Part shown: positions 57,266-64,000 of the stretch, in pieces
How the letters are laid out: the number at the start of each line of letters is the position of its first letter
How positions within the stretch are numbered: position 1 is the first letter of the stretch
DNA from: DATBLE01 sp963764565
GTDB lineage: Bacteria > Actinomycetota > Thermoleophilia > Gaiellales > Gaiellaceae
Length of the DNA stretch: 64,000 nt
Direction of reading: 5' to 3'
Assembly: GCA_963764565.1 (NCBI GenBank)
Contig: CAVXTD010000011.1
Coordinates: forward strand, 139,740 to 203,739
Notes under the pieces: model-generated
The model's database searches: none
The model's input: only the letters and a program-made list of their open reading frames with translations
What the model was told of the DNA's origin: nothing
Position numbers and translations under genes: made by a program

Positions 57266-57955
57266 TGGATCGCAGGCCCCGACAGCGTGTGGCTCCGCAC
57301 CCCTGTCGAGACGCGCACCGAAGACACGGCCGTGCGGGCCGACTTCCTCATCTCAGCCGGTGAGGTGCTCCCGTTTGTCCTCACCTGGCATCCCTCGCAC
57401 GAGCCCGCCCCCATTCCGGTCGACCCGGTGCGGGCGCTCGCCGACACGGAATTGTTCTGGGCGGAGTGGATCTCCTCCTGAGGATACGCAGGCGAGTGGC
57501 GGGATGCAGTCGTCCGTTCCCTGCTCACCCTCAAGGCGCTCACCTACGCCCCGACCGGCGGAATCGTCGCCGCGCCCACAACCTCGCTCCCCGAGCAGCC
57601 CGGCGGCGTGCGCAACTGGGACTACCGCTTCTGCTGGCTGCGCGACGCGTCCATCACCTTGCTAGCGCTGACGCGCGCGGGCTACCGCGAGGAGGGTCGG
57701 GCCTGGCACTCCTGGCTGCTGCGCGTGGCCGCTGGCGACCCAGCCGACCTGCAGGCTGTGTACTCGGTCGCGGGAGAGCGGCGCCTGACCGAGGTCGAGC
57801 TTCCCTGGCTTGCCGGCTACCAGGGAGCGAAGCCCGTGCGGATCGGCAATGGCGCGACCGAGCAGTTGCAGCTCGACATCTACGGCCAGGTCGTCAACGC
57901 AATGCACCATGCCCGCCGCGTCGGCCTCGACGAGAACGGTGAACAGTACGAATGA
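57264..57955 (+). pseudogene. GH15 glucoamylase/trehalase fragment with in-frame TGA
   Basis: The middle of a GH15 glucoamylase-like enzyme (about 230 residues). The block GPDSVWLRTPVETRTED is followed by GEVLPFVLTWHPSHEP, then PTGGIVAAPTTSLPEQPGG and RNWDYRFCWLRDASIT. Both ends are missing, and a TGA at 57479-57481 falls where relatives usually have Cys, just before GYAGEWRDAVVRSLL. It abuts the ABC fragment on the left and stops at TGA 57953-57955, which overlaps the hydrolase start. A remnant of recombination; not a working enzyme. Confidence 0.75.
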
Positions 57956-59268
57956 CGGTGACCGAAGCCCCACCCGTGTCGGCCTCGCTCGCGGCCCGGG
58001 AGGCCACGCGCGAGGACCGTCGGGCGAGAACCTGGGAGCTCCGGATCTTCCTCGCCGCCGTCGGCGTGATGGCGCTCCACGTCGTCGACGACAACTACCT
58101 GCAACCCGAGCCGGGCACCTCGGCGCGAGAGCACCTCGCGAGTGGCCTCGTCCCGCTCGCCGTGCTCGGTCTCCTGGCGCTCCTCTACCCGAGACTCCGT
58201 CCAGGGGCAGGCGCCTACGTGTCGATGACGCTCGGAGTGCTGGGCGTGATGGTCGGCGTGCCGGGCGCCTACCACCTGACGAAGGGGGTCGCCTCGGGGG
58301 ACGACTTCACCGGGATGCTGTCCATCGTCGCCGGCGTCGTCCTCGTCGGAATGGGGCCGGTGCTCCTCTGGCGGAGTCGCAAGCCCGGCCCGACGAAGGG
58401 TCGCGCAGTCCTCCGGAGGGCGCTGCTCGCGCTTGCAGCGGTCGCGATCGCCTATGCGACGTTCTGGCTCGTGTTCCTGTCGATCGGCTTTCCCTACGTG
58501 TACACGCACCTCGGCCAGACCACGACCGATCCGGAGCTCGAGATGCCCTCGGAGCGCGTGACGTTCCTGACCGAGGACGGCCTCGAGCTCGCCGCCACCT
58601 ACGTCCCCTCGAGCAACCGCGCCGCGGTGATCGTCTTCCCCGGAGCGACCCGGGTCGACGAGGCGACGATGATCGCTCGTCACGGGTACGGCGTCTTGCT
58701 CGTCGAGCCGCGCGGGCAGGGCTCGAGCGAGGGAGACCTCGTCCGCTGGGCCGGCGACCGCGACCTCCATGCGGCGGTCGCCTACCTGCGGAGCCGGCCC
58801 GACGTCGACGACGACCGGATCGGCGCGATCGGCTTCTCGATCGGCGGGGAGATCCTGATCGAGGCGGCGGCGCAGCGGGACGGCATCAGGGCCGTTGTCT
58901 CCGAGGGAGCCGGTGAGCGCGTGGGGGAGGTCGACACATCCGGCGTGGAGCGGATCCTCCTAGCCCCGCCCATGGCGGTCATGACGGCGTCCATGACCGT
59001 CTTCCAGAACCACGGCCCCCCGCCGCCGATCGTCGACCGCATCGGGCTGATCGCGCCGCGACCGGTCTTCCTGATCTATGCCGACCCGGGGCAAGGAGGC
59101 GAGAGCGTTCGCCAGCCGAAGTACTACGCGGCCGCGGGTCAGCCGAAGGAGATCTGGAAGGTGCCCGGCGCCGAGCACACCGGTGGCCTCGAGGCGCAGC
59201 CGACCGAGTACGAGCGGCGGGTGATCGCGTTCTTCGACGGCGCCCTGCTGCTCGGAGCCGGTCACTGA
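57952..59268 (+). CDS. Alpha/beta hydrolase with N-terminal membrane helices
   Basis: 438 residues. The first 175 hold about four to five hydrophobic helices. The rest is an alpha/beta-hydrolase domain with RVTFLTEDGLELAATYVP, oxyanion-side VFPGATRVDEA, nucleophile Ser in GFSIGGE (near 300), Asp in IYADPG and His in PGAEHTGG near 415. A membrane-bound esterase or thioesterase of unknown substrate. ATG 57952 overlaps the GH15 remnant stop. Confidence 0.82.
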   Translation: MTVTEAPPVSASLAAREATREDRRARTWELRIFLAAVGVMALHVVDDNYLQPEPGTSAREHLASGLVPLAVLGLLALLYPRLRPGAGAYVSMTLGVLGVMVGVPGAYHLTKGVASGDDFTGMLSIVAGVVLVGMGPVLLWRSRKPGPTKGRAVLRRALLALAAVAIAYATFWLVFLSIGFPYVYTHLGQTTTDPELEMPSERVTFLTEDGLELAATYVPSSNRAAVIVFPGATRVDEATMIARHGYGVLLVEPRGQGSSEGDLVRWAGDRDLHAAVAYLRSRPDVDDDRIGAIGFSIGGEILIEAAAQRDGIRAVVSEGAGERVGEVDTSGVERILLAPPMAVMTASMTVFQNHGPPPPIVDRIGLIAPRPVFLIYADPGQGGESVRQPKYYAAAGQPKEIWKVPGAEHTGGLEAQPTEYERRVIAFFDGALLLGAGH

Positions 59269-59285
59269 GACCAAGGAGGAGTCAC

Positions 59286-60446
59286 ATGACCGAGAAGACA
59301 GCACTCGTAGTCGGGGCCGGCATCGGCGGTCTCACCGCAACCCGCGCGCTCACACGTGCCGGGTTCGACGTTCGCGTCATCGAACAAGCGCCGGAGTTGA
59401 AGGAGGTCGGCGCTGGCATCTCGCTCTGGCCGAACGCCGTCAAGGCGCTGCGGCTCCTCGGTCTCGGCGAGGCCGTCGAGGCGGCCGGAGCTACGGCGAA
59501 GGATGCCGGCTTCTTCACCTGGAGAGGATCGCTTCTCGCCGCCTCGCCGGCCGAACGGCTCGAGGCGCGCTTCGGGGCGCCGCTGCTCGTCCTCCACCGC
59601 GCGGAGCTCCAGCGTCTCCTCTACCAGGGGCTCGACTCGGAGCGGGTACGGCTCGGCACGGCCTGCGTCGCTGTCGAACAGCGAGACGACCGGGTCACCG
59701 TCCGGCTCGCGGACGGAAGCGTCGCCGAGGCACGGGTCATCGTCGGCGCGGATGGGATCCACTCAGCCGTCAGGGAAGCGGTCTTCGCCGGGGCGCCCAC
59801 GCGCTATTCGGGCTTCACAGCGTGGCGTGGAGTGGTCGTGCTCGATTCCGAGCTGGAGGAACGACTCAGCGTCGGCGAATCGTTCGGGCCAGGCAGCCTC
59901 TTCGGAACCGCCCGACTGACCGGAGGTCGAGCGTACTGGTGGGCCAGCATCCGGACAGAAGAAGATGCCGATGGCGAGGACCCCAAGACCCGGCTGCGTG
60001 AACACTTCAGCAGCTGGCGGGGTGCGGCCCGATCGCTGATCGAGGCCACACCGGACGAGTCGATCATCAGGACGCCACTCTACGAGCGTCCACCCCTGCA
60101 GCAGCTCTCCCGAGGGCGCGTCGCGTTGCTTGGCGACGCTGCCCATCCGATGCTTCCGAACCTCGGCCAGGGTGCCTGTCAGGCGATCGAAGATGCCGTC
60201 GAGCTCGGAGTCGTGCTCTCCCAGACGCAGGACGTTCTGGACGCCCTTCCGCTGTACAGCGCTCGGCGCGCCAGCAGAACGGCCGCGGTCGTGCGCGCGT
60301 CACGGCAGATGGCGAAGATGGCGCATCTTCGCAGTCCACTCGCCGTCGCCTCCCGCAACGCGCTCATGCGAGCGATGCCGCCGTCGGCATCGCTGCGGCG
60401 GCTCACGCCGACGGTGGGCTATGAGATCGAGGGGGCCGAGCGATGA
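59286..60446 (+). CDS. FAD-dependent monooxygenase (PHBH/zeaxanthin-epoxidase-like)
   Basis: 386 residues, group A flavin monooxygenase. ADP-binding VVGAGIGGLTATRAL (residues 8-22), the DG motif VIVGADGIHSAVR near 155, and the GD motif RGRVALLGDAAHPMLPNLGQG near 275-295. Hydroxylates or epoxidises an aromatic or polyene substrate using NAD(P)H. AAGGAGG site before ATG 59286. Last cargo gene; att copy 2 begins 45 bases after its stop. Confidence 0.88.
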   Translation: MTEKTALVVGAGIGGLTATRALTRAGFDVRVIEQAPELKEVGAGISLWPNAVKALRLLGLGEAVEAAGATAKDAGFFTWRGSLLAASPAERLEARFGAPLLVLHRAELQRLLYQGLDSERVRLGTACVAVEQRDDRVTVRLADGSVAEARVIVGADGIHSAVREAVFAGAPTRYSGFTAWRGVVVLDSELEERLSVGESFGPGSLFGTARLTGGRAYWWASIRTEEDADGEDPKTRLREHFSSWRGAARSLIEATPDESIIRTPLYERPPLQQLSRGRVALLGDAAHPMLPNLGQGACQAIEDAVELGVVLSQTQDVLDALPLYSARRASRTAAVVRASRQMAKMAHLRSPLAVASRNALMRAMPPSASLRRLTPTVGYEIEGAER

Positions 60447-61005
60447 CGCTCGATGCTGCCCGTATCCATCGTGTACGCAGGGCTTTTCTTGAAGCCCTCT
60501 TCCGGACTCGAACCGGAGACCCCCTCCTTACCATTCGAGTGGGGAGGGGGCTGTTTATGTGGGTTTCGCGTAGCCATGCCTGTTTGCGTCCGTCGCGGGT
60601 AGCCGCGAATCGCCACGTTTTGCGTTTTCGTGCACCCTCGGTGCACCCTCGCGAGCGACGCCTATGCGGGACGAGTTCGCGTACGGGGTTGTCTGTCGGG
60701 CCGTGCTCGAATCCCATGACGAAGCGCATATCGAGCGCTGTCGCGAGGCGCTGCAGTGTCTGGACGGAGGTGCCGTGCTGGCCGCTCTCGATCCGGGAGA
60801 TCGCCGAGTGGCTCGTGCCCATTCGTTTCGCGAGTTGTTCCTGCGTGAGCTCGAGGTCGATGCGGCGTCGGATGACGATCCTCGCGAGTTGCTCGTATGG
60901 GGCGAGTTGCGCCTGGGCTTGGCGGTAGGCGCTGCTGCATTGGGCGCGGCGGCGTCCGGCGTCTGCCGCCGGTGTACCGATCGGGCTGCTCTTCGCTGGC
61001 GTCAT
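60403..61005 (-). CDS. HigA-like XRE antitoxin (frame runs through att copy 2)
   Basis: The functional part is residues 1 to about 110: a helix-turn-helix (LELTQEQLAKRMGTSHSAISRIESG) followed by TSVQTLQRLATALDMRFVMGFE. ATG 61005 has a GGAGGTGAG site. No stop comes after the usual antitoxin end; the frame passes through the att repeat and ends at 60403 inside the monooxygenase gene, so the C-terminal 80 residues are probably created by the insertion. It pairs with the toxin-like gene upstream (61061-61465). Confidence 0.72.
   Translation of the reverse strand: MTPAKSSPIGTPAADAGRRRAQCSSAYRQAQAQLAPYEQLARIVIRRRIDLELTQEQLAKRMGTSHSAISRIESGQHGTSVQTLQRLATALDMRFVMGFEHGPTDNPVRELVPHRRRSRGCTEGARKRKTWRFAATRDGRKQAWLRETHINSPLPTRMVRRGSPVRVRKRASRKALRTRWIRAASSVIARPPRSHSPPSA
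60491..60534. repeat. 44-bp tRNA-Thr 3'-half direct repeat, copy 2 (att site)
   Basis: Exact copy of the 44 bases at 48967 and 63930, lying between the monooxygenase gene and the toxin-antitoxin pair. It marks the junction of the two segments of the island. An 11-bp tandem repeat (GTGCACCCTCG, 60630-60651) lies about 100 bases to its right and could be a recombinase or excisionase site. Confidence 0.85.
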
Positions 61006-61060
61006 CTTGCTCACCTCCATCGGCCAGTTTATCATAATTGATAAGGAAGTCCGAGCTGAG

Positions 61061-61465
61061 TCAGGGCGCGTCGTGGCCGGCGGCCCGCGGTCGACGCCGC
61101 TGCTCAGCGTCCATGCGAGCTGTGAAATCGTCCCAGCGCTCGCGGGCGATCTTCTTGTCGGCCTGGGGGATCGTGCCGGTGTCCTTGCGGAACATGTGCA
61201 GCAGGACGAAGAGGTTGCGCGAGCGCCGGTAGATGACCCGGTAGAGCTCGGAGCCGTGGTGGCAGCGAAGCTCGCGGAACTCTCCCTCGATCTGTGAGCT
61301 CCAGGGGAACGGCAGCGGCGGATCGTTCGGGCGGAGCATGTTCAGACGGTCGATCTGGTTGTCGAGTACTGCCTGCTTGGCCGGGTCGCGCAGGCTCTCG
61401 ATGAAGGCGTCGACCGGCTCGGAGCCATCTCGGGCGCGGTAGTAGACGGCCTGCATGCTCGGCAT
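61061..61465 (-). CDS. RelE/HigB-like (phage Gp49-type) toxin
   Basis: About 134 residues. The YRARDGSEPVDAFIESL start and the core GEFRELRCHHGSELYRVIYRR, FVLLHMFRKDTGTIPQADKKIA are diagnostic of the HigB/Gp49 toxin family, ribosome-dependent mRNA interferases. ATG 61465 (or 61456) fits the family N-terminus; the frame is open further upstream without homology. The toxin precedes its antitoxin in the HigBA order, 55 bases apart. Confidence 0.82.
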   Translation of the reverse strand: MPSMQAVYYRARDGSEPVDAFIESLRDPAKQAVLDNQIDRLNMLRPNDPPLPFPWSSQIEGEFRELRCHHGSELYRVIYRRSRNLFVLLHMFRKDTGTIPQADKKIARERWDDFTARMDAEQRRRPRAAGHDAP

Positions 61466-61508
61466 GCGCCAAACTGTATTCCCGCCCTCCGGATGCGAGA
61501 CTGAGGGT

Positions 61509-62720
61509 GTGCGGCTGATCGTGGAGCGGGAGCGCATCGACCGGGTCGTGGAGCGGCTCGGCAGCCGTGATCCGGCGGTGGGTGAGGATGCGCGGGCGGC
61601 GGTCGAGTGGTTGACGGGTGGCGACGACGATGACGCGCCGGTGATCTTCACGCGCCGCGAGTTACAGCTCTTTCTCTGGTACGAGCTTCCGCGGAAGTGG
61701 CTGATCGATTCGGACGGTCATCTCGCCGTCGCCGAGGCGCTCGCGGTGTTCTTCGACGAGCTCGGGCCGCAGGCGGCCGGGCTGGCGGCGCTCTGCCGTG
61801 ACGCCGAGACGCGCGGTTGTTGCGTGCGGGCGGCGAGGGGTTCGTCGAGGCGATCGAGGCCTCCGGGCTCGAGCCGCCGGACACGCCGCTGCTGGAGTGG
61901 AGCGACCTGATGACGATCGAGGAGTCGCTCGAGCGCGACGCAGCCGGCGACATGCTCGAGGAGGCGGTCGACGCCGGCCTACTCGTTCCCGGCGACAGGG
62001 CTGGCAGCAGGTGCAGACCGAACTGACAGAGCGGTTTCTGATCACCCCGACAGGTCGGGGACGACGCCGCTCTCGCGCATCCACGCGGCCAGGCGCGAGG
62101 CTTGGCTGGAGATGACCGCCGATCCTGCGCAGCGAGAGCTCCTGGAGGCGGCTACGCCTCTCGATGGGGGCCGCCGCCTGGCCGAGGCCGCCGCGGCGGT
62201 CGAGCCGCTGCTGTGGCTGCTCGGTCGACTCGCCGACGGGGTCAAGCTCACGCAAACCGGCGCGCTTCCCCGTGCCCTCGTGCGCGAGGCGGTCGAGCGC
62301 TACCCGGACTGGTGGCACACCGAGGTCGTCGGACCGCCGTACCGCGAAGCAGAGATCTACCCGCTCGAGGTGCTGCACACGATCGTCGACGATCTCAAGC
62401 TCGCCCGTCGCCGCAGCGGCATCCTCAAGCTCAGCCCGCGCGGACGCGAACTGCGTGTGGACCCGTCCGCGCTGCTCTCCGCGATCGCATCGATGATCGC
62501 CGGCGTCGGCGGCTCGCGGCAACTCGATCTCGTCCTCGCTTCCCTCGTCGCCGGCGGCGAGTCCTCGGTCGGGTTCCCAGAGCTGCACCTGCTCAGCCCC
62601 TTCCGGGGCGTGGTCGGGAACTGGCTCCCTGACGCGCCCCGCCTGACCGCGGCCGGCCGAACGCTGGCAGTCGCAATTCTGCGCGAGCGCGCCTACGGGC
62701 CTAGACACAGCTTCGCCTGA
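61509..62720 (+). CDS. Unrecognised protein of the inner element (multiple frameshifts)
   Basis: A run of coding-like sequence in three successive frames, about 400 residues if joined. Part 1 begins VRLIVERERIDRVVERLGSR and has FTRRELQLFLWYELPRKWL. Part 2 (from about 61805) has GFVEAIEASGLEPPDTPLLEW. Part 3 (from about 62050 to 62720) has MTADPAQRELLEAATP, LTQTGALPRALVREAVERYPDWW and LARRRSGILKLSPRGRELR, resembling a winged-helix-like module near the end of some plasmid-borne hypothetical proteins. Changes are needed near 61805 and at two sites between 61990 and 62070. Function unknown; divergent from the toxin gene. Confidence 0.5.
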
Positions 62721-62773
62721 CCCGCCGCCGCTGCGAGACGCTGCTCCCCCGACAAGAAGAGGGAGGAGTCGTC

Positions 62774-63998
62774 ATGCAACAAGAGGGTCAGGTCTTCAGG
62801 CTGAGATCGCAAGGCGCCGATGGAGGGGCGCTCTGGGCGTATCGCTACCGGACAGCAGGACGCGGGTCGAAGCGCATACAGCAGGGCGGGTTCACCAGCG
62901 AGCGCGACGCGCGGGAGGCGATCGAGCGGGCGCTGGAGCGGCTACGGCGATCAGACGGAACGGCGGGCAGCTTGACTCTGGCCGAACTGGTCGATGAGTA
63001 CCTGGCGCAGCATGATGCGCAGGCGGAGACGATCGAGAAGCTGCGCTGGCTACTTGCTAAGGCGGTCAGGGTGTTCGGTGATCGTCGTCTTTCGGAGCTT
63101 CGCTCGCAGGAGATCGCGGCCTGGCGGATGACCGTTCCGCCCGGTCACCGCTTCGAAGCAACACAAGCGCTGCGGCAGGTGCTTGCCCGGGCGGTCGCCT
63201 GGGGGATGATCGACATCAACCCGGCCAAGCAAGGAGTCGACAACCCGCAACGGCGCCGGACCAGAAGCGGCCATTCGAGTCCTGGACGCAACTGAGCGAA
63301 TTGGCGGCCAGGCTCGATCCTCGCGATCGGCCGCTGGTGATCTTCGCGGCTGCGACCGGTCTGAGGCCGGGCGAGTGGATCGCCCTCGAGCACCGAGACA
63401 TCGACCGGGACGCGCAGGTCGTCTATGTGAGGCGGGCGTTCAGAAACGGGCGGGTCAAGTGCACGAAGACCGAGGGCAGCGTCCGTGCGGTGCCGCTCCA
63501 AGCGGTCGCACTCGAAGCGCTCGAGCAACTACCAGTCGGTGCCGAGACCGATCTGCTGTTTCCGGTGTGCGTGGCGGCCACTTCGACCTGCACAACTTCC
63601 GCACGCGCGATTGGAAGCCCGCCCAGCTCGCGGTCGGGATCAGGCCGCTTCGGAGGGTTTACGATCTCCGGCATACCTTTGCGACCTTCGCTCTTCGTGC
63701 CGGCATCTCCACCTTCGACTTGTCCCGCTACATGGGCGCCAGCCTGACCATGATCGATCGCCACTACGGCCATCTCGCCCGCGACGGACGCGACCACGCG
63801 ATCAAACTCCTCGACACCTTCACACACTCAGAAGAGGCCGACGTCCACGAAGTGGACGTTGCGTGGACGCTGCACCGCAAGTCGTCGCCCACGCGGAAAA
63901 CAACAGCACCCGCTGAGCAGCAGAAACCGGAAGCCCTCTTCCGGACTCGAACCGGAGACCCCCTCCTTACCATGGAGGTGCTCTACCAACTGAGCTAA
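62774..63998 (+). CDS. int: Tyrosine-type site-specific integrase (two frameshifts)
   Basis: Integrates and excises the element at tRNA-Thr. The N-terminal arm-binding domain (WAYRYRTAGRGSKRIQQGGF), core-binding domain (LTLAELVDEYLAQH, DRRLSELRSQEIAAWR) and catalytic domain are present: Arg in AATGLRPGEWIAL, YDLRHTFATFALRAG (His-x-x-Arg region) and Tyr in DRHYGHLARD. One base seems missing near 63258 and another near 63565 (a GG run). Ribosome site AGGAG before ATG 62774. The frame has no stop before the tRNA: its last 20 or so codons are antisense to the tRNA-Thr gene and end at TAA 63996-63998. Confidence 0.85.
63843..63868. repeat. GTGGAC motif cluster beside att copy 3
   Basis: One inverted and two direct GTGGAC motifs (63843-63848, 63852-63857, 63863-63868); the first two form a perfect 8-bp inverted repeat with a GAA loop. 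They lie 62-87 bases inside the element end and resemble the pair near att copy 1, so they are candidate integrase arm sites, although here they also fall in integrase coding sequence. Confidence 0.4.
63930..63973. repeat. 44-bp tRNA-Thr 3'-half direct repeat, copy 3 (att site within tRNA)
   Basis: The att copy that forms the 3' half of the intact tRNA gene. Identity among the three copies ends exactly at the anticodon loop, the usual crossover region for tRNA-targeting tyrosine integrases. Confidence 0.85.
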
Positions 63999-64000
63999 GA
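63932..64000 (-). tRNA. tRNA-Thr(GGU), 5' end beyond window
   Basis: On the minus strand the cloverleaf folds well: D-arm GCTC/GAGC, anticodon stem CCTCC/GGAGG with loop ATGGTAA (anticodon GGT, Thr), T-arm TCCGG/CCGGA with TTCGAGT loop, 3' acceptor AGAGGGC with discriminator T. The first four acceptor bases lie past the window end. CCA is not encoded. Its 3' half is supplied by the integrated element. Confidence 0.9.

Larger units (their letters stand above)
48967..63973. mobile_element. Integrative genomic island at tRNA-Thr (composite, about 15 kb)
   Basis: Bounded by identical 44-bp att repeats and carrying a tyrosine integrase at the tRNA side. A third att copy at 60491 divides it into an 11.5-kb cargo segment (regulator, transporters, oxidoreductases) and a 3.4-kb segment with the integrase and toxin-antitoxin genes. 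Tandem insertion of two elements, or one element with an internal att copy, both fit. Inner ends near copies 1 and 3 share tandem GTGGAC motifs. Confidence 0.75.
60491..63973. mobile_element. Inner 3.4-kb integrase-carrying segment
   Basis: Bounded by att copies 2 and 3. It carries a HigBA-like toxin-antitoxin pair, one unknown gene and a tyrosine integrase next to the intact tRNA, as expected for a small self-excising element inserted into the tRNA-Thr gene. It is a minimal element: no replication or conjugation genes are visible. Confidence 0.7.

Noticed and set aside
57479..57481. A second selenocysteine TGA, in the GH15 fragment
   Set aside because: The enzyme is truncated at both ends, and no suitable hairpin follows; a nonsense mutation in a pseudogene explains it better.
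63764..63973. Short minus-strand peptides beginning VRRGSPVRVRKRAS near each att copy
   Set aside because: They are translations of tRNA-Thr sequence, a well-known false protein.

Overview
The window is GC-rich, densely coded DNA from a high-GC Gram-positive-like bacterium. Actinobacterial-style small proteins, GTG/TTG starts and four-base ATGA/GTGA gene overlaps point to an actinobacterium, perhaps class Thermoleophilia; that placement is inference, since no marker gene is present. Many otherwise intact genes carry a single-base frameshift, often one excess base. They are scattered over unrelated genes, so I read most as sequence or assembly errors and describe the repaired genes.

Layout. 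1-4.7 kb (+): lactonase-like metallo-beta-lactamase, SDR, zinc alcohol dehydrogenase, lipoprotein, CoxG-like protein, M20 amidohydrolase. 4.8-6.4 kb: PRC-barrel proteins and gene remnants. 6.4-10.9 kb (-): flavin electron-transfer cluster (ferric-reductase-like protein, FMN-binding protein, ApbE) with an ABC exporter. 11.1-14.5 kb: response regulator, core-MetE-like protein, hydroxyacid dehydrogenase, DUF2269 membrane protein. 14.6-30 kb: catabolic block with M24 hydrolase, 2-oxoacid dehydrogenase E1 alpha, XRE-cupin regulator and bicupin, a four-gene ribose-type ABC importer on the opposite strand, then an amidohydrolase, SDR, E2, E1 beta and NmrA protein. 30-32 kb: CaiB/BaiF-like protein and LLM oxidoreductase.

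32.1-36.1 kb (-) is the most interesting metabolic unit: a mannonate-oxidoreductase-type SDR, uronate isomerase, and a gluconokinase fused to a LarA-type nickel racemase/epimerase domain. Together they suggest glucuronate -> fructuronate -> mannonate -> gluconate -> 6-phosphogluconate, bypassing mannonate dehydratase. 36.2-45.3 kb (-) is a maltodextrin operon (secreted alpha-amylase, MsmX-type ATPase, intracellular GH13, MalG, MalF, binding protein). 45.4-47.6 kb holds a DUF4389 membrane protein and a SnoaL-like protein.

47.8-49.0 kb (+) encodes a GrdB-family protein with an in-frame TGA at the family's redox position and a perfect hairpin just downstream, so it is a probable selenoprotein. 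Directly after it lies the first of three exact 44-bp copies of the 3' half of a tRNA-Thr gene (48967, 60491, 63930). The third is the 3' part of an apparently intact tRNA-Thr(GGU) that runs off the window end. They delimit tandem integrative elements: an 11.5-kb segment (LuxR-type ATPase regulator, MFS and MMPL transporters, broken ABC/GH15 chimera, alpha/beta hydrolase, FAD monooxygenase) and a 3.4-kb segment (HigBA-like toxin-antitoxin, unknown gene, tyrosine integrase).
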